A DNA stretch of 64,000 nucleotides. It comes from CAYMAZ01 sp964428185. Lineage in GTDB: Bacteria > Bacteroidota > Bacteroidia > Bacteroidales > DTU049. Positions 10,599 to 25,500 of the stretch are shown here, one piece after another. Numbering within the stretch: the stretch's first letter is position 1; every line of letters begins with the position of its first letter. Position numbers and translations under genes: made by a program. A model generated the notes under the pieces. The model was not told the DNA's origin, made no database searches, and saw only the letters and a list, made by a program, of their open reading frames with translations. The DNA lies in the NCBI GenBank assembly GCA_964428185.1, contig CAYRXH010000005.1:1-64000 (forward strand), given 5' to 3'.

Positions 10599-13500
10599 AT
10601 GAGAAATAATAACAACAATAATAACAATAATAATAACAATAACAACAATAATAAAATTGTTATGTCTGATAATCCGTTTTATCAAGAAGGTCCTATAGAT
10701 ATTGTTGCAGGATATGACTACCTAGAAAAAAATGGTTATTCAGATGATCATATAACGGCACTATTTATGAATATTCAAAATTCTGGCGATAAAATAAAGA
10801 ATATATATGATGTTGATCCTGCAACATTAAAAAGATATGATATTGATGAAGGTAAAGTAGGAGAAATTCAGCAAAAGGCAAGTTCTGCTTGGAATATGGC
10901 AGGATTTTTTAATTATCATAATAGTCATTCTAATAATGTTCAAGAAACCCCAACAGCAAGAAAAATTGCTAGTGCTACTGGACATAAATTTAATTATGGA
11001 GATTATGTTTCTACTGACATATATATGACTGATACACCTGGTATGTTGTTTGGCATGAGATATATGACTGATGAAGAATTAGCAGAGTTAAGGGATACTA
11101 AGTGGAATAAAGAATTGATAAAAAAATATGGTAAAGATTTAGTGAATTATTCGGCAGATGGTGCTGGTGAAATTGTAACAGTTAATGGTGAAACGCTTTT
11201 GTTATGGAAATCATTAACGTATGATGAAAATGGTATGCCACATTGGGAATGGGTGGATTTAAATAATTCTCAAATACAAGGTCGTTTAAGACCTATATAT
11301 GGACCAACTCCAATGTCAAGAACAGGATTTGGGGCATTTTCTAAAGGTTTATTTAATGTTATTGCTCAAGTACCTTCTATAGTTGGTTCAGCTATGGAGC
11401 AAATAGAAAATGCTATACTGTTAGGAGTTGATGAATTTATTGATTTGAACCCTAATGAATATTATATTGAAAGTGTCGATGATAAAAGACCTTCTTATCT
11501 TTTACAAAATTTATCAGGAATGTTTATGTTCCATAATAGTTACAGAGGACAGCTTGATAGTTCATTTGGTAGTGAGGGGTTTATGTTTAGTGCTGGAAAT
11601 GTGATTGGTCAAGTTGCAGTTATGATAGCGTTATCAGCATTTTTAACTCCTGCGGCTGGATATTTATATGCTGGTTTGAGTGCTGGCGATTCATTTAATC
11701 AAGTAGCAAAAGAAAGTAATGTTCCTGTTGATCAAAGACTTGCTATGTATGCTGGTAGTGTGATAACAGCTTTAGCTGTTGAAAGATTTGGTAGAATGAT
11801 TGGATTAAGTCCTTTTGAACAATTTGGAGTAAGATCTGGCGTGTATAAAGGAATTACACAATATGCAAAAGAAATGGCGGAAAAGAGAACGGGAATTACA
11901 ATACAACGAATGTATGAGGCATCTTTGAAGGATAAGAAGATATGGCAAAAATTATATATGAAAAATTTTTACAAGCAAACATTTTCAAAATATGCCATGT
12001 ATAATGCAATGGGTTCAGTGGAGGCGACATTAAGGCAATCAACTGGAGAAGGATTAGAAGAAGTTATGCAACTTCCGCTTGATAATTTAATGTATGCTGT
12101 TCATGATTATGTAAATCAAGAAGAAATATTATATAGTCAAATAGCAGATGTAGAAGAAAGTAAGAGAAAATTTTTATTGGATTATGATTATCGTGACAGT
12201 ATGCTTAGAAATTATGTAAGAAATACATTTACATTAGGAAACATGTCATCACACTTTATACTAGGTTTTATAGGTGGTTTAGGTGGTAGTTCAGTTGGTA
12301 TGGCAATTAGAAAGTTGTCAAAAGACCCTAGCATAAAGAATCATAGGGAAATGAATTTGCTTACATTATATATGATATCTAAAGGCAATATAGAAAAGAT
12401 AGAGAAAGCGGCTAAAGAATTATATTTAGGAAAAAAAGGAGGAAAAGCTCCATTATCTTTTACTCATACAGATGGAACTACGCCAGTTAATATAGGAGAT
12501 AAAAGTTTAAATGAAATAGCATATGAAGCATTTTTACAAGATATTAAATCTGTAAAACATATAATTGAAGAATTAAAATTAAATTCTTTTAATATTAATG
12601 GGTCAATGGCTAGAGATAAAGAATTTTTACATGACGTATTAAATTTAAGTAATGAATACTTTATAGCTAAGACCAAAGTAGAAAAGTTAAATGAAGAAAT
12701 AGCAATATTACGTAATGAAAAAGGAAATGAAAGTACTATACAGTCTAAGGAAAAGGAGCTTGCAGATGCTACTGCAAATATGAACGATGTTAAATCTAAA
12801 ATACATGAATATACAACACCTGAATCAAACAGAAAACCATTTAGTAAACAAGCAAATGATAGAATAAGGGCATATGCTTATGCAGAAGAAATATCTAAAC
12901 AACAGTTAAAACAATTACGTGATAATCATGAGAAACTGTTAAAAGAAAAAAAGATAAAACCAGGAAGCAAAAAAGAGAAAGAGTTATTGCATAATATTGC
13001 ATTAGAGGTTATGCAAAGTATGCCTAAATATAATGAAGTAAAGAAAACATGGACTAGTGTTGGTGAAAATTTTAATAAAGATGTATTAGAAGACCATAAT
13101 AATAGTGTTAATGAGTTAGTATCAATATTTGATTCAATTGAGATTAGTATTTCTGAAGCACTTAAAAAAGCAGATCCTAGTGTTAATCTTAGTGGTGTAC
13201 GTTTATCATCTATTATTGAACAAGGTAATATGTTACTATCAAGGATAGCAGAAAGAAAATATATTGATTTACATAAGCAATTAGCAGCATCAGAAGGAAT
13301 GGAATATGTTGTTGATCCAGATTTAGATGTAAGTGATTTAACATATGAAGCAGCACTTGAATTAAGAAATAATATAAATAAAACATTTAGCGATAAAGGA
13401 TTAAGATATTCTAATAAAGATGATGCAAATATTGATTTAATAAATATATTAGAATTGTATGCAGGTAAAGGAGGACTTGTTATTGATGGAAGTACTCAAA

Positions 13501-16500
13501 ATGGACAGATATTGTTGGATTTATTAAGTAGAAATGGTTTTGAGTTTAATAGGATTTCAAAAGAAATAGATAGTGGCAAATTGCCTGGTATAGAGAAAAA
13601 TATTAATCATGTAGATAGCAATATTAGCATATCTAGTCCTGGTAAAGAAGGAAATAAATTGAATTTTTATGTTGCAGATTCATCCAAAATGTCCATTGAG
13701 GAAATATTATATTTACGTGGATTAATGATATACAATAACGTAAGAAATAATATTTTGGATGAAAATGGAAATGTGAAAAAGGTAGATGTAGATATTGAGG
13801 CTAATATGATTGCATTAGATAATGTGATAGATGCATTAGCATTAATAAAAGCTAGGAGAGTATTTGATAGTGCGATGGGCAAGGTTAAAGAAAATGTACT
13901 TGATTTTCGTCAGGATAAAGATGGAGAAAGAATATATGATGAAGATGTACTTACTAATGATGATAAGATAGCAAATGAAGCTATAAAAGAAGAAATAGAA
14001 GTTTTAGAAAATGATGTTAATAAACTTATAGAACAATTAAAAGAAACAGATGTATATAAAAATTCTATAGCTGAAATTATTGCTTCATCAGAAGCTAAGA
14101 GAAAATTAGGTTTTTGGATAACAGCATTAACAGATGGTAATGAACCTTTGACAGCTGGTGTTCAGTTGTTAAAAAAAGCAAAGATTGGCAATATTGAATA
14201 TTTGATAAAAGAGCTTATTGGGTTTAATAAGAAACTCATTAGAGAAGAAAATGAACTTAGAGAAAATGGATATAATACAGATAAAATGTCTCAAAGAAAT
14301 AGAGTATTAATTAATAGTGCTATTGAAGTATTAGAAAGAGCAATATTTAAAGCGTACACAGATGTTGAAAATCCTGGTGCAAAAGAATATATTAAAGAAT
14401 GGATTAAGTTGCAGATGGATATCTATTTTACCCCAGTGATGAATGATAGTAATTCAAAGAATGTTTATTTCCTTAATTATTTTAGAAATCATATGGCGTA
14501 TAATATAGTGGACCCATTACATCAAGGAGTGTCAAGTATAAAAGACGCATTTACTGAAGGTAAAAAAGCACAAAACTATAATCCATCATATCATTGGATG
14601 GTTAATTATTTGCACACTATGATTAATAGTGATATGAGTTTACTTAAAAATAATATAACTTCAGCAATAGAAAATTTAAATACATATATTCCTTCACTTG
14701 AACAACAGTTAGTACAGATTTATATACAATCTGTTTTACAAAAAAAATATATTGATGACTTTGTTATTCAATATGATATGGGAAAATATAAGCAAGCTAT
14801 AGGAATGGTAGATGAGAATGGAGAAGTTGTAACTATAGAAAAAGCTAAGGAAATATATGCAAAGATGCAAGATGGAAACTTAAAAACGGAGTATGCAAAG
14901 GTTATAGCAAAATATGAATCATCAATGTATCCTAAGTTTGAAAACGATGATACTATGTTTATGAATCATGGTGTAACATTAGTAGGAAATGCAGGAACTG
15001 GTAAAACAGAGATGACAGGATTAAGTGCGTTGATATATGCAATTAATAATGGGTTAAGTCATGTAAAATTATCTGTTGTAGCGTCTGATATAGATTTGAT
15101 AGAAAAGATTACAAATTCTATTAATAGAGTATTTGGAGAATATAATAAAAATAGTGAACAAAAAATAACATTTGAAGTTAAAAAATCTTTATTGCAAGAT
15201 GTATTATCTAAAGATGGTAATTCTGATGATAATTCATACATTATTAATTCATCTGATTTGGTTATTTTAGATGAAGCAGGAAGATTGGATGATCAAATGT
15301 TGAAAAAAATAAGAAAATTACATAAAGCATCAAATATTAATAAACATACTGGATTTTTATTTTTAGGAGATAATCAACAGATACAAGTGCATCCAAAAGA
15401 TATGTCTGCTCAAGCATCAGGGATGAATGTAGCTATGCAAACAATTCATACTATGCCATTACAATATTCGTTTAGGAGTGGTAATACTATAATAAGTGAA
15501 CTGAACAGGTGGTGGGGTGAAAGAGTATTTTCTTCACAATGGGTTGGTAATCTTGTTCCTACGCCTCCTACAATGTATTATGAGGAATCATCTGATGGTA
15601 TAAGAGATGGTGGTAAATATTATTCTTCAATAGATGAAATTGTAGAAGATTATATAAAAAGAAGAAAAGCGATTGGTGAAAAAGCAATAATTGTATTTGA
15701 AACACAAGAAGCATTTGATGAGTATAGGAAAAAACATCCAGGTGTATTTAGTAATGATATAAGCGGAGTAAGGGTACTATATAATAATTTGCTTAGCACT
15801 GACCCTAATTTGTTACGTTCTATTCAGGGAGGAGAAGTTTCAGAAGTATATGTAGCAATAGAACCTGCAGATACTCGTAATAGATTAGTGCCTGTTGATA
15901 AGACTGTATATCCAATGATGATGACAACTGCAACATCTAGGGCAATGAGATTTGTTGGTTCAATCATGGATAATGCTAAATCATTAAATAAAAAAACAGA
16001 TAAATCTTTTAAGATATACGAAAAACCTACTTCAGATAAAATTAAAGAAATAGCAGAAGCTAATAAAGAATTAATAAGATTAGAAAATAAAAATGAGTTT
16101 CCAGACCTTCATCGTATAGTATTTTATAGTAGATATAATTATTTGTATGAAGACGAAGGAAAAGAGGAAGACGAAGGAAAAGAGGAAGACGAAGGAAAAG
16201 AGGAAGACGAAGGAAAAGAGGAAGACAAAGGAAAAGAGAAAGACAAAGGAAAAGAGAAAGACAAAGGAAAAAAGGAAGGCGAAGGAAAAGGGAAAAGAAA
16301 ATCTACAAATAAAAAAACAAAGAAAGAAAATAAAAAGAATTTTATTTTTCAAGAATCAGGATATAAAGCAATGGCATATATTAATGGAGAATCAGTATCT
16401 GTTACTGTATTATTCCATTATATGGAAGGAGATGTGGAAAAGGTAATGACAGCAGAGCATGGTCCTTTATTAATTGATAATTTAATTGAAAAAAATCCAA

Positions 16501-19500
16501 TAACAGAAGAAGCATATAGATCAGATACATATGTTAGTAGAGATAATTATAATTATGCAATAACGCCAGGAGTAGTATCAGAATCTGATTGGAATAAGGT
16601 ATCATCAAAAAATAAACTTGTATTAGGCAAAATAAAGGCTATTAAGACAAAATTATTACAGGGTGCATATGATGGGTCACTTTTAAAAGATTCTTCGTCT
16701 AAAGTCATTAAAATAATATATTCAAATATTCCCGAAAATTATGTAAATGCTGTTAGTCATGAATATAAAAAAGATGTTGAGGTTAAAACTGTTGGTTTCT
16801 ATAATCAAATAAAGATTATGGTTAATATTAATATGCTAAATATTCAGAATGAAGAAGAATATAATTTAATTAATTCAATGGCGGATTCTGAAGGATGGGT
16901 TCAAGTAGGAAATGTTTATACATTTAACAATGGTTCATCAGATATATCAGATACTGCTGTTATTGAAAAAATGAAATCTGAATATAAGTCATCTTATGTT
17001 TCTTCATCAAATACATCTATAGATAAACAATTAGATGGTGTTTATAGGATGGCAAATTATTTTAAAGGAGGAAAAACATATACATCTGAAGAATTTAAAG
17101 ATATATTGGGAGATGATCATGTACATATGACACATCATATGGCTTCGTCAGGTATTGTACCAGTCGATGCATTAGATATAGATTCAGCAATGAATCCAAG
17201 TATGAGTGAAGACAAGAAGATTATTATTACATTTTTGTCGAAAAATAAATTTGGGAGCGATATAGTAGCAATTGCAAACACAATTAATTTGAAAGACAAA
17301 ACAGAAATGGATCATAATTATTTAACTGTACTAAAAGAAGATATCGAAATATTAAAACAGTTAAAATCTGGCGTAATAACAGATGAAGAATATAAAAAAC
17401 TTTCAGACAATATAGCATTGCGAATGATGTATATTGCCGCTAATAGGTCTGCTGTTGGTATGACAACGCAATTTAATGCAAAATTGAGATTAGATGATGT
17501 AACAACATTATCTTACATAAAAGAATATATAGAAAGGCTTGAAGACTTTTTAAAAGATAGTAATAATCATGAACAATTATATGTTCCTGCATGGGATAAA
17601 GGTGAAATAAAATTTAATAATTTATATACAAGAGTGTTTGGTATAACAAATAATATGTTTATAGATGTAAATAAATTAGGAGATATGCCAAAACCAAAAG
17701 ATAGTGGTTCAAGATTAGAAAGTGCTGATTCAAGTTTAAGAGATACTGGTATAGATACAAAAGATACTGATTTAGATACAAAACCAAAAGAACCATCTAT
17801 TGATAAAAGTACAGAATCATTGAAAAAGAAAACAAGGGCATTCATGGAGAGAGATAATTCTGAAGTGGAGTGGGTTGATATTACAAATGAAATTATTGAT
17901 TTAGCTGTTTCACAAATAGGTCAAAGTGAATTTGATAATATTGTATGGAATACAGATAAATTTAGAAAGGGAGTTGTTGGTGCTATATCTAATGCTAAAA
18001 TGCATATTAAAATGCATAATGGAAAAATTGCAAAAGGTGTTATTCAACATGAGATATTTCATTTAATATTTAGATATGGTATAACTAATGAATCAAGAGT
18101 TAGAGTTATTGAACAATATAAAAGCAACCAAATTGCAAAAGGTAATTATTCTGTAGAAAATAAAACTTACGATGATATAGAAGAAATGATGGCAAATGAA
18201 TTTATGGCGATGGAAACAGAACCTGAGCCTACTTCATTATGGGGAAAACTCGTAAGATTTATGAGAAGATTGGTAGATCGTTTTATGGCATTTTTTACTG
18301 ACCAAACTAAAGTATCTTCTTATGATTCCTTAGTAAAATATATTCAAAAAGGGTATTATGCAAATAAAATAAATGTTGATCGTTCAATTGTTTATGGTGA
18401 TGCATATATGGAAGAAATAGACAATTCAGAAAACTATGAAGAATATGATAATAGCGAAGATCAATTAAATAATGAAGAATTATTAGAAGTATATGAAATG
18501 TTTAAAGACAATACTTCTAAAGTAATGATAAGTAAGTTCGCAAAAAATGCTATATTAAATGGTACAATATATGGACAAGGTGATGGTTCTAATGTTCATA
18601 TATCAATAGAAGATTCTATAAATGAACTAAAGCAAGAAATAAAAAATACGTTAAAAAATTCTAATGAAAATACATTTAAAATTAGAAATCCAGAAACAGG
18701 GCAGATATATGATATAAGAACTATGTCGCCAACAGAATATAAAAGAATTGTTCCAGAACATTTAAGAGATTATGATTTGTATTTTTATGGATTATTTTAT
18801 GGATTAAGTGATAAAAAACTAGATAACAGGATTAATGCGTTTGTTAAAACATTATTTCCTAATGCCAAGACAAAACAAGATTATAATATATTGTTTAGAG
18901 AATCTAATTTGAAGCCTGCCATAGAAACAATGTCAAATCCTATACGAGATTTGTTGTCAGGACTTGTTGTTGAAATGTTTACATATAAAGAGGTAAGAAA
19001 GAATACATATTTAGATACAGATAGTGGTTCTAAATTATATTCTAATCTTCCATATATAAATAACAATGCTATTTATAAGATTGCAGGTATTATTTCTGAA
19101 GCTGTAGCGTTAGGTAGGATTAAAACTACAAATATTGAAGAAGGATTAATTCAGATGGCTAAGGAAATAGAAAATGCTGCGTTATCAGAAGTTAAAGTTA
19201 AAGGTGCTTCTCATTATAATTTTATGGCAGATCAATTGATGACTGTTGCTAAATATTTGTATAATGAAGCAGACATAAATAATTCTAACCCAACATCTAT
19301 ATGGGGTAGAATGAAAAAAACTGATAATAAATTAGTAAAATCTCATTTAGAAATGTTTGTGGTGGCGTTTAAGGTTCAAATGCAGTCTATCACAAGAAGA
19401 AATGTTGCTTTAATAAATACTAGAACTGGTATAAGATTTAAAGATAGTTCAGAGCTTGGTATATATAAATCTAATAAAAAGAATTCTATTATTAAAAAAA

Positions 19501-22500
19501 TATATGATAATGGTTCAACATATACAGAAAAGGCTATACAATTATTTAGTAGAACAAGTTTAACACAAAAATATCATGTCAGGAAAGATGGAGAAGGTGT
19601 ATCAATTTATGGAAGAACTACTGATGGGGAACTACCATTAGTAACATTTAAAACTACATATAATGGTGTGGTGTTGGCAGAATATAATAAAGATATTCAA
19701 CCTTCATTTATGGCACATTATTTTTCTGAAATATTAAATAGTATAGGGTTTTGGACAAGGACAACTGAAATGTTGGATATTTTGGAAAATTATGTTAAGT
19801 ATTCGGGTGCTATAGGTAATGTAATGCATAACAGTAGCGGTCGATTTTTGCCAGTTACTGTTGCAGGTTTTTTAACATCTGTGCAATTAGGTACTCAAGG
19901 ACAATACATAAAAAATCTTATTAGTAAGATTAATAAGACTACTGCAGGACATCCTGTTAGAGATGGGGGTATTGGACAAGCAATAGATTTTGTTTCTGAT
20001 TTATGGATTCCTGTGTTTAGAAGTAGAGACCCAAAAAATATAAGTAATGGTTTACAAAAGAAAATAGATGATTTAATAGGTGTTCTTAAATATAATGATA
20101 TATATTCAAAAGAACTTGAAGAAAAAATAACACCTGTACTTAATTCAATTAAGGAAATATCTCAGTTTTATAGAGAATTAATTGAACAATTTAGAGGTTC
20201 AAAAAATTTAACCTCTGATATAGATATAATGAATGTTCCTGAAGAAGATATTAATGTTGAAGAACAAAGAAATAATATTACTCCATCTCCTTTGAATTTT
20301 GATATTACTTTTAATGTTCTATATGAAGTTTCACATGAGATGAAAATGTCACATAACAAGAATTACAGAATTGATGGTACTGTTGATGCATATAATGTTC
20401 AAAGTGGTAATTCAGCAAAAGTTGTAAAGCAATTTGTAGGAAGTAGGGCACTTCCAAAAAAATATTCAAGATTAAGAAAAGCAAAAGCAGAAGTTCGATA
20501 TGCTTCAGAAAATAGAAATAGAGCATTAACTATGTTATTTAATCCTCTATTTCCTAGTGATAATGATGATCCACTGATTGATGTATATCAAATGGCGCAT
20601 GTAACAGATTATGTAGAATATGGAAGGGGTGTTACTGATATGGAGCCAGGAGATGCTTTAATGGCAGAATTAACAGCTGTTATTACAGGATTAAAAAAAG
20701 ATGATGCTATTATAGGTAAAAGTGTGTTTGGAGATAATAATCATCTATTTTTATATGAAGTTGAAGGTAATATGAAATATTATCTCCTTCAAGCATTAGC
20801 AGAGACTACTAGCGGAAAACCAATAAATTTAAATGAGAATGTATCATTAAATAATCCTATGAAATATACATTGAAATTGTTAAAAAACGCTTTTATGTCA
20901 TGCCATGTATCTCATGTCAATAGTGTTTTAAATTTATTGGATTCAATGAAGTCATTGCTTGTTAAGACCAATATAGAAAGTTCAGCCAAAGGAGAACAAG
21001 ATTACCTTATTGAGTTAGGTCTTGTAACAGGTCTTATTGAATATGTAGGAAAATTTGCGGTTTATAGTAAGAATCTTGAAGAAACAGCACACGAATATCA
21101 TTTCAAGGATGTTATACTGAGAATGAATGACATATTAAAAAGACTTGAAACAATTTATGGAGATTCTAAAAATACGTATGATAAGTTATTGGAGATGGGA
21201 GCAGTGGATGGTAAAGACATAAAATTATCTAATGGTAAATTAATTTTAGGTACAGCAGCTTCATTTAATACACAATCAGTATATAAAGAGAAAGGAGGAT
21301 TTGAAAGATTTACAGTAGATGATTATGTATATAATGGTGTGAGCATGTATGGAACAGATAAGACAGAATCAATAATGAAGTTCAATCCTACTACCATGAA
21401 AGAAGCTACAGATAAATTATGGGGGATGTTTGGGGTAGAAATGAATATTTATCAAAATTATATATATAATGTATTAAAACAGAATAGAACAAACAAAGAT
21501 GTTAATAAGTTCTTTAGTTCAATAATTGGAACTGATGGTTCAGGAGTTATATTAAGAAAAGGAACAAATGAAGCTCCTATTTATAATCCTGGTATGTTTT
21601 TTTATTATTTGTATTATCATTTTGTTAATCAAGCAATGGATCATGCAATATCAGGGCATGCATTTAATTATACATCTCCAGAAGTAAATTCAATAAGAAA
21701 GAAAATGTTTGAAACTCCAGGAGAAAATGCAACTGCATCAGAAACAGGATTAGGAGAAACATATAAAGTAGCAATATTAAAAGATACAGAAATACCTGTA
21801 ATGGTAGAAATGTATAATATGGCTGTAGAAGATTCAGAAAAGGTTACTGTTGAAGAAATAGCAACAATAACGGATGGTGCTTCAATAGATACAGCAATAG
21901 GTAGAATGTTATTATTGAACAGTTTTGGAAATAAATTATCAGGATTAACAGCTACAGCATTAAAGTTTGCTTATGCAGACTATAATTGGCATACTGATGA
22001 AGTTGTTATTAAAAAAGATAGTCAATTATCTATTACACCTGAAGATGTATTACTATCTCCTGAAAAACATCTTGCATTAGAATATATTGCTTTAGCTCAA
22101 TTCGATAAGTCGTTGGCAGATAAATTTATTGAAATATATAGTGATAATGTAAATAAAGGAAAAAGAAGGGATCATGCATTTGCTGCTGCTGTGGAATATG
22201 CATATAATGTTATACAGGATATGCGAAAATCAAATCCAAAAATAATAGAAAATGTTATTGTTTCAATAACACATCCTTCTGCTATTAAAATAGGTGCAAG
22301 GAATGTTAATAATATTACTTTGGATAATATTTTAGAAGCAAAACAACTAAATACAATTAGTCTTCATACTGAAAGTTTAAGAATGATTTTTAATCCTGAT
22401 AGTGAAATTGAGAATAGCAGAGGTGAAGTATTATTTAAACAGGCATATCATTTAGGAAGCGGAGCACTTAATCCTGATGATGCATTACAAATGGAAACTG

Positions 22501-25500
22501 AATTATCTGTGGCTATATTAAAGTCAATGGAAAAATTAGGGATGAATAAAGATGGTAAGTTGGATGAAGCCAATTTTACTGCAAAATCTATTATGGAAAA
22601 AGCATTGTCGAAAACTAGAACAGGGATGGAACAAACTATGACAGTTGGAACTGCAATAGATTTATTAGATGCCACAAGAAAACGCTTTGACTTGATTCAA
22701 TTTGCTAATATAAATTCTAAGGTAATACAGTCATTAAGTAAAATGATAACAGAATCATCTGCTAAAATAAGGTTTACTGGAACAGGATATAACCAAGTTG
22801 TGGATGTTTTATATAAAGTATATGATGTTACCATATTAAACGATGATGGTTATAAAAGTACAATGACTGTTACTAAAAATGGACTTGATACTTTAATGCA
22901 AAGATATTCAGCAGATAAATTAACTATTTCAAAGCCAAGAGCATTGAAAGAAATGGGAGTGAAAAATGGAAAAGCAACGAGAGGTGAAGTTATTGCTCAA
23001 ACAGTTAATATGCATAAATTTGGTATTAGACCTGGCGAACATTACATGGCAGAGCTTATGCTTATGGATGTAAAAGTGCAGGATAAAGTACTAACAATTA
23101 ATATTATGGATATTAGCGAAGATGGAATGTATAATGGGGTAAAAATATTTAATGAAAAAGGTAATATTAAAGATGTTAAAAATGCAACATTATTGGAAAC
23201 TGAAGGTTCTAAAGAGTTTGCTAATCATCTTGATAAGATAAATAGTTTTAAAAAATCATTAGATTTACAGTTATATAGAAAGCCAACATCTACATTATCA
23301 TCTGGTGGTTTATATGTTGTTGTTGAATTTAGGTCTGATAATAGTGCCATAACATCAAGCAAAAAAATTGCATGGGATGATTCTGACTTTGATATTGACC
23401 GTTTATATGGATATGAATATTCATTGGATGATTATGTACATGATAAAAAAACTGGGGAAAAAGAATATACTCATGGAGTGCACTTGGACAATGTATTAAC
23501 AATGATTAACAAAGCATATGATAATTTAGCAGCAAATGGTGATCTAAGAGTTTCCATATCAACAAAACAATTAGAAGAACTTGATGTAGTTAAAAATCAC
23601 AATAAGATTAAAAGTTCCATAAATACTCCACAATCTTCTCATACAATTAGACAGCAAAATTATGAAGGGAAAAAAGCTATTGATAGATATGCAAATATCT
23701 TAACAACAACTGCAATGTTGATAAAAATTGCAAAGATGGGTGATTTATCAAAAAATATTTTACACAATGAATCCTATGATGGGATATTTGAACAGGCTTC
23801 AAATATAGTAAGAAATTTTTTCAATGTTAGTAACTATAAAGATATTATTCAAAAAGCTATTTTATTACAGGCAGCAATTGATAATGTTAAACAAGCTATG
23901 CTTGGGAAAACGGGATTAAGTCGTCATGCTACCAATGAGATAACAGCTATGCTTTATGGTAATAATTCAATGAAAAGAATTGTTAAATTTATGAATCATC
24001 CTTTGGTAAGAGAAATATATGACGAAATAGATCGTAATAATAGATTAACAACTAATGGAAGAATAACAACAACATTTATGTTATTGGCAAAGAAAGCATA
24101 TGTTGAATCTGGTGGAAAGAGTTATTTTTTTGAAAAACCTGATAATATTAATGAAATACAAAATAAATTCTATAAACTTAAAACACAAGATCAAATATTA
24201 GCACAGTATCACAATATGGTTAAAGGAATAGAATCATCAGAGAAATTGAGTGATGAGAAAAAACAACAGGCTGTTCAAAGAGCTTTTCTTTATTTACAAA
24301 ATTCATTAGGTCATGAAAAAGAAATAAGAAAATATGTTTATTATATTTTACAGCAATATTCATTGGCTGGTGAGATATTTAAAAGAATAACATTTTTGAC
24401 TGATGTAATGGATGGGGTAAAATCAAAATCATATGAAGAAGATAGTCTTATTAGGTTAGTTGAAAATGCCTTTGGAAAGCCATTTGATTCGATTGATTTT
24501 ACAGAAGCAGGATTTGGAAAAGAATTATTGAATCATGATGATGAAGTTGTAGATAGATTAGTAAAATGGGAGGCTGTTAATAATGATATTTATATTAGAA
24601 TGGAAGATGAAGTAAAGGGAGCTTATTTATTCATGATAGAACACATAAATAAAATTTTTAAGATAGGTAATTTGTTTCAGGTTATGCCATTAATGAGAAC
24701 TCATGCAATGATCCATCAATATAGAAATAGTATTGTATCTGAAACCATACATACTAATTCAAAGCAAATAGAAGACATAAGACAGAGGATAATGAAAAAT
24801 TTAGGAATTGGTATATCTACAAATAAATCTCGTTTTTATGCCTTTCAAAATGCTATAAACAGTATGTTTTTATCTGAAGCGTTTAATAAGTTTATTGATT
24901 CTCATCCAATATTTTCATCTGGCTTTAATATGGAATATTTTGAACTTATAGAAGGTGGAATTAAAGTAAATGAAAACAATGAAGGATATAAAAATATAGA
25001 TTTGAGGTCAGCTATTACAGGTCGTAGTAGATTTATTAAAAGATTTCCATCTTATATTATGAATTTTGCAGAATATCTTAATGCACTAAATTTTGCCAAT
25101 CTTGTGCTTTCACGTGATCCTAAAAATCAACGTGCAATAGAAACAAGAGATATGATTATTTCAAATTTAAAAAATAGTTATTATGTTAAAGATACTACTG
25201 CTATAGAAGAATCACTAAAAAAATTTCAAGGAGATAACTTTTTTAATTATGTAACAGTATATGGTGAAAATTATAATCAATTGTTGGTAATAAGAGATTC
25301 TGTTCAGTTGAGAGAAAGTGTAACTATGTTTATGTCTATACAGGAAATGTTTAGAGCATTACCCGAAGAAATAAGAGATATGTTTGCTATATATGAATTA
25401 ATATTAAATGAAATGAAGATAAAAAAATCTTCATTATATGATGTTATTGGTCCAGATATATTTGAAAAGTTAGTTCCTTATTTTCCCACAGCACAACAAT

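Noticed and set aside
16080..16446. Overlapping long frames on both strands across the 18-bp repeat (KTKEKR repeats on plus, FVFLFS repeats on minus)
   Set aside because: They are by-products of the tandem repeat in other frames of the polymerase gene.
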